Under the pieces are notes generated by a model. The model was not told where the DNA came from. It worked only from the letters and a program-made list of their open reading frames with translations, and searched no databases. Positions 1 to 11,499 of a DNA stretch of 64,000 nt are shown in pieces. The position numbers and the translations under genes were made by a program. Position 1 is the stretch's first letter; each line of letters opens with the position of its first letter. The DNA comes from Ceratopteris richardii (taxonomy: Eukaryota > Streptophyta > Polypodiopsida > Polypodiales > Pteridaceae): the NCBI GenBank assembly GCA_020310875.1, contig CM035433.1, positions 110,185,793-110,249,792 of the forward strand, given 5' to 3'.

Positions 1-600
1 GGTATTTCTGAAATCTAACTACCTCCTTGTCTCTTGCTCTCAATATAGGATGTTTAGGTCCAAATGTTAGAATTGGCACTATATTTTTAGCCCATTCAGG
101 CATCTGACGCTCCTTGAGGGGACTCTCCTGAAGTTACTCTAGAAGTGTGATCTGCCCTAAGGTGATTCTTATCCTTCCTGACCACAACTTCAAAATCATA
201 TTCCATTAGTAAGAGAAACCATCTTACTAATCGGCCAGTATTGTAGGGTTTATTCACTAGATATAGCAATGATTGATGATTTGTAAAACTTTTAAACTTA
301 TTTGCAAGAAAATAATGTCTAAAATTCTTGACTGCATACACCATGCCTAATCCTTCTCTTTCTGTAATGGTATAATTCCGCTCAGCTGCATTCAGCTGAC
401 TACTGGCATAAGAAATTGGAAGATCCATATTACCCTCACCAATAGGTTATGCTAATACACATCCAATTGCATAATTGGATGCATCCACGTTCAAGTGGAA
501 GGGCTTGTTCCAATCAGGTGTAGTCAAGATTGGTGCTGAACACAATCGTCTCTTAAGCTCATTAAAGGATTTTTCACATTCGTGTGTCCATTAAAAGTTA
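1..600 (-). pseudogene. RNase H of gypsy G1, minus copy, running into integrase start
   Basis: Minus-strand RNase H domain, open from 428 to 96. It contains the YASSQLNAAERNYTITEREGLG block, FTNHQSLLYLVNKP and a terminal HLRADHTSR. The upstream part (600-430) encodes the domain start but in other frames. Beyond position 95 the minus strand aligns with the start of the first integrase zinc domain of the plus copy (ILTFGPKHP-like words). The element leaves the window there. Confidence 0.82.
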
Positions 601-601
601 G

Positions 602-1641
602 TCAAAAAGCATACAGAGGCTTTGCAATGATAACATACATATCAATGAAACATAGATAATATCCACAATGCCCCATGAAAGCTTGTACCTCCTTGACATT
701 CTTGGGCCTCAGTAGCTCTGCAACAGCTCTAACTTTATCCTCATCTATGGATATGCCATTCTTTGACACTATGTGTCCTAGAATCTTGCCTTTCCTGACC
801 ATAAAACACACTTCTCTAGGTTCAAGCAGACCTGATATTCTCTACATTTGTCAAAGATTTGTCTGAGTTCAAGTATATGGGTTTGTCTAATTTTGGAATG
901 AGTGCACAGATCATCAACAGAGACTTCCAAGTTTTTACGCAAGAATTCTTTGAACACATGGCACATTGGCCTTTGGAAAGTAGCTAGCACATTGATAAGC
1001 CCAAATGGCATTACCCAAAAAGCAAATATGCCCCACTCTGTGGCAAAAGTCATCGTATCTTGATCTTCTAGAGCAATGGCCACTTGATTATAGCAAGAGA
1101 ATCCATCAAGGAAGCTGTAAACTTCCTTGTCTGCTACCCTCTCTAATAGATGTTCAATGATAGGAAGCAGATAACTATCTCTAATTGTGGCTGCATTAAC
1201 CTTCTTCAAGTTTATGCAAACTCGTAACTTTTCATTCTTTTTGGGCACCACTACAATGGGGGATACCCATTCAGTGTGCTCAATTTCATATATAAATCGA
1301 GCTTCTAACAATCTATATATCTCTTCCTTGATCTTGGAAGCATAATTGTCATCATATGTGTATGGATTTTTCTTAGAGGGTTTGGCATCTGTAGTCATGG
1401 GAATTGTATGTGAGCATATGTCAAGGTCTACTCCTTTTAACTCCTTATAACTCCAAGCAAAAACATCTATGTATTCTCCTAGCAATGCTACCAACTCTTG
1501 CTCCTCATCTTCTATCAAATCATGTCCTATGTAAGTGCATCTCGCTTCACCTTCCTCTATGGTCACAATGATTTTCTTTGTGGTTTCTTTGTTATCATAG
1601 GCTTCTCCTGTGAGTGGTTTATGTTTAGGTATCCTTATCAT
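602..1641 (-). pseudogene. Reverse transcriptase of gypsy G1, minus copy
   Basis: Ty3/gypsy reverse transcriptase, which copies element RNA into DNA. The N-terminal lead-in (EYIDVFAWSYKELKGVD) is typical of plant gypsy pol. The palm carries WVSPIVVVPKK, LRVCINLKKVN and FATEWGIFAF. The catalytic box reads SVDDL instead of YVDDL, so the first box residue is lost. The frame ends at 778 after KCVLWSG; homology continues in the overlapping frame 811-602 with GKILGHIVSKNGI. The same one-base frame break occurs in the plus copy. Not functional as it stands. Confidence 0.88.
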
Positions 1642-1955
1642 GACTCTCTGATCTTATATCTCGTACTTCTTGAAATTTTTGGAGACCTCAAACAAAGATT
1701 TCTCCCTATCTGGTGAGGCTTCTCTCTTCTTTCTTTTCTTACCTTCACTCTTAGTGGCTACCTATGTAGTTAATCTCACATAGTTCATAATTTCTCTGTG
1801 CTCTTGGAGGTGTACTTCTACTTCATATAGGAATTCTTCTTTTGATGCACAAAAAGGGTCCATAATGATTGACTCTAGATCAAAGTCACTTGCTTCCTCA
1901 AGTATATCAGTGCTAGGCTCACATTCTTCAATAACCAAGTCACACATAGTTGGTG
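1642..1955 (-). pseudogene. Gag-RT linker of gypsy G1
   Basis: An acidic reading frame (1947-1762, starting MCDLVIEECEP) followed, in the same frame but after two stops, by a lysine-rich stretch that leads into the RT open frame at 1641. It carries no D-S/T-G protease motif. The homologous segment is missing from the plus copy, where gag joins RT directly near 59038. This linker therefore shows what the family has between gag and RT, apart from whatever each copy has lost. Confidence 0.6.
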
Positions 1956-3776
1956 TCTAACAGCTTACTTGTTATAAGGATAGTCTTGTGCGGTGTGGTT
2001 AGTGTACCTCCTTTCTATGGTGCAGTATTGGCTATTTGGGTCTGCTTGGGGTTGAGCCATAATTGGACACAAGCTAGCCATATGGTCTCCTTCATAGGTG
2101 TGGCATCTTTTCACTGGGGCAAATCTAGGTATCTGTTTGCTAGAGACTCCTAATTTCTTAGCTACCTTTTATGCAAGTTCCTTAATAGATGTGGATTGTC
2201 TGGAACTGAGGCTATTTGATCTATCTGAATCTTTATAGACTTTTGAAATCTCCAATTCCTCCCCTAGATTATCCTCGATGTCTATGCACATGCACACACA
2301 CTCTTTTATGGTTCTAGGGTCCTTCAAGTACACATATGATCTCAATTTGGTACTTAACAATCCATCTAGGAATAAACCCACTTGTTTGGCTAGAGTGGGT
2401 AACTCCAGCACTGAGCATCTCTCTAGGTATTGCCTAAATCTTCTTCCTCCAAGTCTGACTATCTCTTGAGGTGTTTGTTTAAAGCTATGACTCAATGAGG
2501 ATGTGTTGTGTCTTATGCCACTCTTAGATAATTCCATGATGAATGCTTCTAGAAGTTGGTCTATGTTCCTGAATTGCCTCTCCTATAGTGGTCGAAACCA
2601 TGTAAGGGCTATGTTTTTTAGGGTTAGACCAAATGCATTGTATTACATGAACAGCTCCTCAACTTGCTCAGCTCTCAATACTTGCCTAAATTTAGCCACA
2701 TGATCAAATGGTTCTCCTGTACCATCAAAATAATTCTTCATAGACTTGACGAGTTGTGTGGGTCTCAAGGTCCTAGTGTGTTCACTAGGCCTTAGAAAAG
2801 GGAATTCGTCTGCATTTCTTTGATTCCTTAGATCTTTAGGTCTCTCGTTTTCTATTCTATCTGTATTAGTTCTCGTTTGTTCTCTTCCTATTGGGTCAGC
2901 AAAGCTTACCTCAGGTCTACCTCTACTCTTGTCCCTTTGAGTTCCATGAGCTTGAGATGTTCCAGCTCCTTGATGGCCATAGGAGACATTAGATCTTGGT
3001 TGGGGAAAAGTAAATTCACCCTTCCAAGTGTAGGCATGCCTACCATGCTCTAAGACCATAAAGACTCTCTCTGAAGTATTGTCTAAATAGGTTAATTTTC
3101 CTGGGCTATCATGATCTTTAAATTCATAGATCGTGAGTGCTCCTACTTCATTAGGCTGGTCAGGTTTATACCTCCAAAAAGCCTCATCTGTCTCTTGGTT
3201 TAGGAGTAGCTCTATGCTCTTGTTGTGCTGGGGAACCCACTCTAGAGTGATTATTCTAGTCAGGATGGATTTTCCTCGAGGGTTTTTGGGCTCTCTTCCT
3301 AAGTTCTCTTGCTCCATGTCACCTATTTCAGCCTCTCAGATCACGTTGCCAAACTCCTCTGTCCTATCTGGGTGGGTGGTGACCACATACATTGTTCCTT
3401 CTTTACCTATGTATGCACCATTTTCAAACTTGACTACTAGATGTTCTAGTACAATGGGTTGGTTTGGATTTTTAATCTGGACAACACATCTTCTCAGGCG
3501 GTCCTCATAGATGCGAGCACCTAGATGGTTGGTCCTGATATATTCTAGTTGAGTCTTGTAAGGTCCTTTTGGATTTTCTAGGTACGCCACTCCTAAGCTA
3601 CCTACAGGTCTCTCCATGTTATATGACATCTCAGAATCAGTGGTTTCTGAACTTAGAGCATATGGGTAATCACTCAATTGTTGGGCCCAAGACCTAGTTG
3701 TATGATTGACACTAGCTTAAGAAGATCTGAGGCTTTCTCTATCTCATCCTAAATATCTTCCTGACCTAAGGTTCAT
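1950..3776 (-). pseudogene. gag of gypsy G1, minus copy, with stops
   Basis: Gag structural protein, which would form the cytoplasmic particle and bind RNA. The first family-conserved ATG is at 3776, the same M-N-L-R-S-G start as in the plus copy. Blocks 3677-3336, 3317-2643 and 2537-2169 share one frame and are separated by stops, including a TGA where the other copy reads on. Conserved words include RTNHLGARIYEDRL, EAFWRYKPDQPNE and HAYTWKGEF in the N-terminal part, then LVKSMKNYFDG, FRQVLRAEQVEELF and SGIRHNTSS in the capsid-like part. The first zinc knuckle lies near 2050-2110. The sequence then jumps at about 1955 to the linker, so the gag tail is deleted. Confidence 0.85.
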
Positions 3777-4559
3777 AAGCCTTGGCTCATATCCCAATTT
3801 TTCTCAGTACAACCTCATTGCAGAGTTTTTTTGTATTATTTCCTTGTTCTTTTTAATTTCCTTAGGATGTCACTTCTTGTCCAATGCAAAGAACACCTGA
3901 GTTTTATCGTACTTGAGTTTAATCGTTTAAATGAAGTTTTTTACTTTAGGGTTTTTCGCAAATGTAGCCTATTTATGCTTGCACTTGAGTAATTAGGGTT
4001 CTAGAACTTCATCGTGCTTAACGTCGCCCTAATTAATCAAAACCTCTATCCGTACTTAGCCGAAGGTAGGAGTTGATAGAGGGGGTTGAGAATGATCCAA
4101 CCTTAAGTTGCTTATCCCTTGCTCTTGAGTGCTCAAGAATGCTGTTCTCAAGCTTACAGTATGTTCGTGCTCTGAATGCCCTTTAGTGCTCTCGATGAAC
4201 GTGTAAAAGTCCCAAAGTTAGCCCAAGATTTCAATTTAATTGACTTAACAAACCATCTCCATTCATGTAATACAAAGACCCAATTTTGATTTGCTTTTAT
4301 GAAACTTGCCTTAGAGATCCCTCAACTTCTCACCCCTGTGGAAGATGAACTTCAAGCCCAAGATCACTAGAAACGAAGCTCGTATGAAGAAGTTATGACA
4401 ATTCAGGGTTCTAGGGTTAAATCAAGGTTAAAACAGGCTAACCAGCAAACAGGATCTTTTGACTTACTTGTATCGGGGCCTCACAATTCTCTAATGGCTT
4501 GGATTTTATGCTTCAAATTGGCCAAAAATTGAAATATCAAAAACCCTAAAATCTAGCCA
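3777..4559 (-). other. Gypsy G1 leader between gag and palindrome array
   Basis: Untranslated leader of the minus-strand element. No reading frame of note. Short stretches align with the plus copy leader (55711-56474), for example the words around CAACCTCATTGCAGAG and AAGGGCATTCAGAGCACGA on the given strand. Nothing else recognised. Confidence 0.6.
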
Positions 4560-5080
4560 AAATTTGATGTCAATCGCAAAGGACAGAGCTATCCGTTGTG
4601 GCCTGTCAATCACGATGGACAGGGGTGTCCGTCACGATGGATGTTGTCAATCGAGATGGACAGAATATCTCGGGTTTCTTAATTTATAGTGTTTCACTCA
4701 TGGTCCATAAGTCGCGATGGATAGCTTTCTTCCCGATTTGGGGTGTCAATCCCGATTTTTCTATTGGTCGCGATGGACAAGGGAGTCCATCCCGATGGAC
4801 ACATGTCAATCATGATGGATGGTTGTCGATCGCGATGGACAGGCAGTCCGTCGTGGGGTTGTCAATCGTGATTGATTGGAATTTTTGCTTTTTCATATTT
4901 TTCATGTGTCAATTGGGCCTCTATGCATCGTGATGGATACAAATTTTGCCATGTTTGACTATCAATCAATTTTTTTGAAATTTTTTTGTGGATGTGATTT
5001 GCAAGGTCTGTAGATCATGAATATGCACTTAGTTTTACCAAATGGTTTAATTCTCTATCAATCGTGATTGATAGGGCTCA
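4560..5080. repeat. Palindromic minisatellite in gypsy G1 leader
   Basis: About a dozen irregularly spaced copies of a motif close to TCAATCGCGATGGACA, with variants such as TCCCGATGGACA and TCAATCATGATGGA. The core TC-RAT-CGCG-AT-GGA is an imperfect palindrome. The last copy, at 5055-5074, reads CTATCAATCGTGATTGATAG, nearly perfect over 20 bases. The array lies between LTR and gag. The plus-strand copy keeps only a stub of it near 56010-56040. Confidence 0.8.
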
Positions 5081-5446
5081 ACGCCCTGGGACCTACACAG
5101 ATATTTTCCATACTTTCACAAGCTACTAGAGATGATGATGCAGCCAAAACCTCCAAGAAATGCTCAAAAACACACAAAAATAGCAAGCACGATAGCCCTC
5201 TCTCACAAGTGAAATGAGGGAAAGGAGGTGGGGAAGGTGATATGACCAAAAAACTCAAAAATTTATGAAGGTGGAGTTGGAGGTGGGAGATGGTGAGGAT
5301 GATGACGCTCATGATGATGGTGAAGAAAATAAAAGAAAATAGAGAAAAGTGAAGGAAATACCTATGACTCCAACGTCAAAACTCTACGTCTTACCATCGG
5401 ATGCTCATCCTCAAAGCTCTCTCCATGGAAAGGATGCCAAATTTGG

Positions 5447-6104
5447 TGTCACTCTAGCACAATGGCAAGTACCAATGTGAGGAGATCCACCTCATAATTG
5501 TCAATATGTGGAGATGTGAGGACTAGTATGGAGACTATGAGCAAGTGATGGCACAAGTGCGTGCGTGAGAAGCACACAAGCATGCACACATATACACACA
5601 CACACGTGCACACAAGGCAAGAACAAAGAGAGGAACAATGGAGTTCTCTCTATTACTCAAAAATTCTCTTACAATAGCGCAAAACTCTAACAAGCTAACC
5701 TCCAAAATGAGCTCTCTAGCTCTTTTTATAGTTTTTGACGAGCTTTGGCCCTATCCAGGCCTAGTGTCCAGCCTAGTTAAAAATTAGGTTCCAGGGCTTA
5801 TTTGAGGGTTCAAAAGAAGTCTAAAAATTATGAAAATGGTATGTAGCTACTTCTAATACTCCTCAAGGTTGAGGACTCCTCGGCATGAAGAAAATGGAGC
5901 CTAATCTACCAAAAACAGTATTTACAATGTTCATGTAGTGTTGAAAATCACTTTTAGAAAGGATTAATTTTTGGAAAATTTGTGTGGTCTTAATTGCTCG
6001 ATCTTCTTTGATTGCTTTTCCTGCTTGGTCCTTCTCTCTGCTTTGATTCTTTATGTCGGCTCCCTTGTCTTGTAATGCTTTGACTGCCTTGACTACTACC
6101 AACA
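5447..6104 (-). repeat. 5' LTR of minus-strand gypsy G1
   Basis: On the minus strand it starts TGTTGGTAGTAGTC and ends GAGTGACA, about 658 bp. It matches the 5' LTR of the plus copy (55050-55684) along its full length, including a TATA-like CTATAAAAAG (about 5718-5730 on the given strand) and a GTGTGTGTGTATATGTGTGCATG run. The outer boundary was chosen because both copies begin with the same TGTTGG word. The adjacent primer-binding site (about 5422-5442) has decayed from the form kept in the plus copy. Confidence 0.88.
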
Positions 6105-6430
6105 CCCATAACCATAAGATAATTCAGTTGAAGTGGCACTTTAATTTAGCTCCATGTGGCCAAAGAGCTAGGATTGGAAGTAGGGGCACACCATATGAGC
6201 CCATGAACATATGATAATTCAATTGTAGTCTCACTTTAATTCAACTCCATGTGGCCAAAGATAGGAATGGAAGTGGACGCCATATGATAATTCAATTGAA
6301 GCCACAATTTAAACTTTAATTCCTCATATAGAGTGAGTCTCATAGAGTGGGGACTAAAACTTTAGTTCTCATTTAAAGTGGGGACCAAAACTTTAGTTCC
6401 CATTTAAAGTGGGGACTAAAAGGTTGAAAT
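6105..6430. repeat. Short tandem repeats next to gypsy LTR
   Basis: Two small direct-repeat groups. From 6115 to 6320 the words ATGATAATTCAATTGAAG, CACTTTAATTCAACTCC and ATGTGGCCAAAGA recur about three times with a spacing near 80-90 bp. From 6345 to 6425 the unit GTGGGGACTAAAACTTTAGT plus TCCCATTTAAA recurs about three times at roughly 32 bp. No reading frame is associated. 6430-6890 shows only AG-rich sequence without a recognised gene. Confidence 0.65.
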
Positions 6431-7072
6431 CAATCGCCTTGCGCTCTTTTTGTTCTCCACGTAATGAGAGAGTAGGATGAGAGGCCTCTATAAGAACAAG
6501 AAAGAAATGTGATTAGGAGGGATGAAGTGTAGGATGATGAAGTGGAATGACAAACAAGAATGATGAAGTGGAACTAATGATCTCGTTAGAGTAGAAAATG
6601 GGATCAGGGAAGAACTGAAGGAAATGAATGATGAAAGGTGGAAGGTAGAACAAAAAGGATTTAGTGGAATGAGAAGTTGGAATGATTTAGTGGAACTAAT
6701 GATTGGGACAGAGGAGAAAATGTGATGACGAAGAATCATAATGATAATTTAAAGATGTGATGAAGGAGAAAGTGAAAGTTGAAACTCCTTCATTCTCCAT
6801 GGAAAGGTTCTCATCACAAATATGTTTTTCCAATGCATTCTATTGTATATTTCTCATGGATGGTAAGTCCTTTTTTGTGGTGATGACAAAAGGGATGTCC
6901 AAAAAACTCCACAAAATGTCCAGCCAAGTCAAGCCAAAAGAATGGATCAAATGTCCAACACTCTTTTTGGATAACCATATTTGATATCGGCAAGTTTGAT
7001 CTGGCTAAAACTGGTTGCTTCCTACTTCAACTCTATAGTCCAGTTCTGCCATCAAGATTGGGATTGTAGTGG

Positions 7073-9290
7073 ATGACTGTGAAGCCAGATGCATTGCGTA
7101 AGTTTGACCCATGGTTTCAACTCGCCTTCAAGATGGGGGAAATCTGGGAGGTCCAAGATAAAATATTCACAATGTGGGAGAACAAGGAGTTTAAACGCCA
7201 AAAACAAAAGAAGGAAAAGCTAGATCCTCAGGTAGATGTAAAGCGAAAGGGAAAGAAAACAGATCTCTCAATTGAAGAGGCTGATGAGGATGTGAATCTA
7301 ACACCTTGGAGAGTTTTTCAAGGCATTAAGGATGAAATTTTGATAATTTTGACATTATCAAGGGTCATTTCAAAAGACCTGAGCCTTGAGGAGATGGTCA
7401 TAGAGCTAAATAACTAAGTAGAATCCTAACGTTAAGTGGTTCCACTTGCTCCTTCAGTAACTTATCATGTAGCTCCAAACTTCACAATGCAGTCACAAGG
7501 TTTATGTGAAGATTTAGGAGGCGATGATGAGGAGGCTTGGCTACTTCACATGGAGTGAATTCCAAGTAGAGTACTCAACCGTCTCCTCACACAAAGCATT
7601 ATCAGAATACTCTATCTTGTTCCACGATTGGGTGAGTTCTCATTCTCATTAGAATTTAGTATGATTGTGTTTGTCTAGTAGTTGGTGCTATTCAATGTAG
7701 AGCATCAACCTATATGAATAGACATGCTAGAGATCGATGCCTAGCATTGAATTTCACTAGAATACCTATGGTCGACATCAATTCCTAGTCAAAACTCAAT
7801 GCTAGGCATTGAGTTTCTCTAGAATTCCGATCCTAGGCATCAGGTTTGAGCATAGAGTCGATGCCACGTATTGCTTCTCATAAGTATTTGATGCCAAGCA
7901 TCAACTTGAAGCAGTTGAAATGTCTTTGGGGCTTTATCCATTTATTCATTTCAAATTCCTAGAAAAGAATTTATCCATTTATTTGATTCCAAGCATCGAC
8001 ATCTTTCATGTATGTTGCACTTTGTATCAATCTTTGAGTTGACACTCATCCTTTGTTTGTAGAAACCTCAAAAAAAGAAGAGTACTGAGGCCAATGAAGA
8101 TCATCATTTTGCCTTCCTTGCTCATATTCAAAGGGAAAAGCATGAGAAGTCTAGAATAAAGGCACAGGAGATGGATCTTGAGGATGATTCGTTTGGGCTA
8201 AATTGTTTTTCAAACCCCATAGATCCTCTAAGGCCACTGTATTACAATGTATATTGGGATGATGTAAATAGCATATGTACAATAGTACCTAGGAAACGTT
8301 ATTCCCTTCTAATAGCATATATCCCATATGGGTTTAGAGTGAATGGTTCCATTAATGATGATTAGCAATTCAAGCACCCATAGATACAAAAGATGGTGAT
8401 AGATTTTGCTAAATTGACAATGTCACCACTCTAGCGAATAGTCATTTTTCATAGTATGAACAATCCTTCTCTATATCAATAGCATTAAAGTCAAGGTGTA
8501 ATGTTGTCGAGTGTCTTACATGGTACTATCTTTGTTTTTTGTCTTTATGTTGAAATTTCATGTCACATTATACTTATAAATTTTAATTTGTAGGGTAAAT
8601 ACAAATCTAAATCACACCCTAGGACATAGGTTTGTTAGTGCTACCGAGTGCCTTACATTCAGATACTATGATGAAGTTAGTAAAAGAAGGGTCAGGGAAC
8701 ATTATAGTGGGAATGGAATTTCAAATGTACTAATCTTCTCTGTAGTTGCAAAGAAACTTCATCATGTGGCAGAGGAAAAGACATTGGTTAATCCTTAGCA
8801 GAAGCCCCAAAAGATTATAATGAGCTTAATGCATTTGTTCTCTAATGATGATGATTGGGTCTTGGAATTATTCTTTGGCAGAGATAATTCTAATTGCAAT
8901 GTTTCTCATCAACATTGTTTTGCAATCACCTCTAAATCATCGATGTTTTCAAGGATGCCATTAGCATGTGCGCTCAAAATGTTCAGGTAGTGCATAGCTA
9001 TAGAGAGGGATGAAGCCCAAGTCAGCTTCATTAGGATGTGGATTAATGGCTTGAATCAATGCCTAGACGAGGAACAAGAGGTTGGGAAGAAGCATATTCC
9101 TGACATAGAGAGATTCCAGCTTGCCTCAAGGGCGCCCATGCCACCATTGGTAGATGGGCCAAGAGACATGGGTGACTTTGAGGAGCTAGTTCTAAGGCAT
9201 GAAAAGCCTTTCTGAGACTTCGCAATTCCTTGAAGATGATTTTATGCATGAGGTCGAGCAATTATATGATCAGCTTCTATTGTAGAAGAT
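7073..9290 (+). pseudogene. DNA methyltransferase part of ParB-like/MTase gene, left copy
   Basis: The copy starts in the linker that precedes the methyltransferase (DPQVDVKRKGKK, LTPWRVFQGIKDE, LSRVISKDLSLEEMVIE). Probable introns lie at 7632-8062 (GTGAGT...TTTGTAG) and 8523-8593. The domain resembles beta-class N6/N4 DNA methyltransferases. The catalytic-motif region comes first (YSLLIAYIPYGF, 8300-8335), and the SAM-binding motif comes last (DWVLELFFGRDNSN near 8853-8895, then CIAIERDEAQVSFIRM near 9000-9040). The catalytic tetrapeptide appears as Y-I-P-Y, without its expected D, N or S. Several stops and frame changes are present. No ParB-like part remains. Family assignment rests on motif order only. 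Confidence 0.62.
7715..8030. repeat. TCGATGCC/GGCATCGA palindromes in intron, left copy
   Basis: Inside the larger intron of the left methyltransferase copy there are about six degenerate units such as ATCGATGCCTAGCATTGA, CAATGCTAGGCATTGAG, GTCGATGCCACGTATTG and TTGATGCCAAGCATCAAC. They share the palindrome core of the array at 19738-20275. Confidence 0.7.
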
Positions 9291-9925
9291 TTGTTGAGCA
9301 TTGTAAACATACACTTTTGTAATGATTTAATTATTGGAATATAATGCTCAATTTTTCTTGTTATTTATGCTTAACTTTATCCCCATCCTACTCAGTTTTG
9401 TTAAATCGGTGTGTGGTTTTGTTTTCATTTGTGGTAATTGGAACACCTTTGTGAGCTAGAATAGAGGTATGCAAAAAAGCTTCTTGTAATGTATGTACTA
9501 GTATCAAGTGATGTGGTATTATATATGTTAAGCCTTGAAAATACAATTTTGTTTTTTGATGTCGAGTTACTCAAATTGTAAATTGTAGTGAGAACATGTA
9601 TCTCTACATCTAGAGTGTCAAACACTATATCAAGAGCTTGTATTTCCTTGTTTTTGGCACTATTGCCACTACTCTCTAGAATTGGAAGCTCTAATAGGAG
9701 GTACTGGATCATAAGATAGCCTTTCTTACCATTAAATATAATTTGCCCTAGCCACTTTGTGAATTTGATGCATCAAAATGGTAGTTTTTTATGGTACCTA
9801 TTGAACAAGAAACAATGTTTTCCCCATGTGAGATACGAAAGGGATCCTTTTTGCAACATTTCATGCATTTCTTCTCAAATAAAGAAGAAAACATCTCTTT
9901 GTTCTGATTTGTTATGACTCAGTGT

Positions 9926-11275
9926 TGAAGGGTGAGGGCTATGTTGGTCAGGGACTTGCACCTCCTTTTTTTTGCTTTTATTTCCATCTCTGCTTCTTGA
10001 AGTTGGGGCCTCATGGAACACTAGCCATCCTTTGAAGGGGCTCTTACAAGGGAAACCAACTGAGTGTTTCCCTCTCTAAGAAGCCACCATCCCAAACGAT
10101 TTTGAAACCTCATCAAGATTCTTAGAATCAATAATCAAACTTTCAACATCAAGGTTAATCTCTTTATTGAGCCCTTCTTGATTGTATTTTTTTTCTTGGG
10201 GAGCCATTCTCTGGAGTTTCCTCATCCGATAAGTGTTTATTCATTTCACTTGCATAGTCTAAAAGATTGGCCTCCTTTTCCAAAATACAAAAGATATTTA
10301 TTTCAAGGATTGATTGAGAGGGACTTTTCCGTAAACGACCTTTGAGGCTTCCTCTTCTTCTACCCCTAACATCCATCAATGCCCCATCATTATGTCCCTT
10401 GGGTTGCATTTCTTTAACTTCCTCTAATTCCCATGAATGTCCTTCAAAGGAACACCCTCATCCCTTTGGGTGATAGCACCGTTGTTAACCATATCCTACA
10501 CAATTCCATGATCATGATTTGTCCTAAAAGAGTTCCTTCTTAAAAAGCATTCTTTGATTCTATGGCCTTATGCCCTACAATGAAAGCATGAATTGGGAAA
10601 TTTTCTATATATTAGTTCCTATTCGAGATGCTTTTCTTCAACGATGTCTATGCTAATTCTTGAGGGTAGATCCAAGTTAAAATTCACTTCAACGTAGGTA
10701 TGAGGTTGCCATCTCATGTTAAACTAGTAGGGCACAACTTCATATAATAAACCACACACATCTTCCGTAAATGCTAATTGTTCACAGATGGGTACAATGA
10801 TCTCCTTAATAAAACCCATGAAGGAAGTAGCGAAGTTTGAGGAATTTCATATAGAGTGGAAAATGTGGTGGTTTAGATTTATTACGATCTAAATCTAGAA
10901 ACGACTTGAAGAGGTATAAGGTTTTTCCTCAAACATACTAGATGCCGACGTGTAAGGCTTGGAAGGCCATTTCCCAATTTTCAAAAACCACATGCACATG
11001 GTTTTCTATAAGAAATTCACACTTTCTAACCACCAATCCAAGCAGAAACCACTTCTTATGGAACCTTTGTCAGAGGGATTCAAGCATCAACTTAGAGCCA
11101 AACATTTGCCCATTGAAGTAGATTTTGTTTAGTCACTCTTGTTTGGCAAAATGGTCTCCCGAGGAAGGGTTTCAACACAAGGATTTCTTTTCAAAGACTT
11201 TCATTGAAGCACTTGAGGTTCTGACCTCCAAGATTGAACCACAAGTACTAACCACTAGTTAGGGGATAATGTAAG
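9926..11275 (-). pseudogene. LINE ORF1 fragment (DUF4283-like plus zinc knuckle)
   Basis: Minus-strand remnant of a plant L1-type ORF1, an RNA-binding protein. Near 10840-11090 the frame gives WFLLGLVVRKCEFLIENHVH and FENWEMAFQALHVG, matching the same part of the ORF1 at 33626-34036. Near 10545-10600 a CCHC knuckle can be read as CFHC-x4-HRIKEC with one stop inside. A basic tail (10164-10409) follows. The fragment is joined on its 3' side to the left inverted-repeat arm at about 9926, where ORF2 would be expected. Confidence 0.68.
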
Positions 11276-11499
11276 AAAATATAAAATTGATGAATAATTA
11301 TAGATTAATGGTGCAATTCCAATGCCATGTAGGATTTACCACAACACATATATAGGATCAAGGTTCGCGATAAAGAGAGATGTTGTTACTCATGGGAAAA
11401 ACACGAGATATGGTTGTAATGTAAAGTGGACACAAAATGACTAGAAGATGAACTCAACTCAATTCAACTCAAACTTAAAACTCTAATACAAGAGAAATC

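Larger units (their letters stand above)
1..6104 (-). mobile_element. Ty3/gypsy G1 copy, minus strand, 3' part outside window
   Basis: Read on the minus strand, this stretch runs 5' LTR (5447-6104), degraded primer-binding site, long leader, gag, a linker, reverse transcriptase and RNase H, and leaves the window at the start of the integrase region. It is the same family as the plus-strand element at 55050-63292. LTR, leader start, gag, RT and RH all align by eye. Relative to that copy it has lost the gag tail with two zinc knuckles, but keeps a gag-RT linker that the other copy has lost. Stops and a frameshift make it non-autonomous. The 3' LTR and any target duplication lie outside the window. 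Confidence 0.93.
6890..9925 (+). repeat. Left arm of large inverted duplication
   Basis: Sequence from about 6890 to 9925 matches the reverse complement of 15770-20680 in blocks: 6950-7050 with 20590-20690, 7073-7420 with 18030-18400, 8060-8500 with 17220-17610, 8650-9290 with 16430-17080, and 9425-9925 with 15770-16270. About 2.2 kb of the right arm (18.4-20.58 kb, including the ParB-like part) is missing here near 7060. The inner end in both arms is the word ATGACTCAGT, next to LINE-derived DNA on both sides. Confidence 0.85.

Noticed and set aside
1950..3510. Plus-strand frames such as 1950-2153, 2503-2703 and 3133-3510
   Set aside because: They lie antisense to gypsy gag, which has clear family homology on the minus strand.
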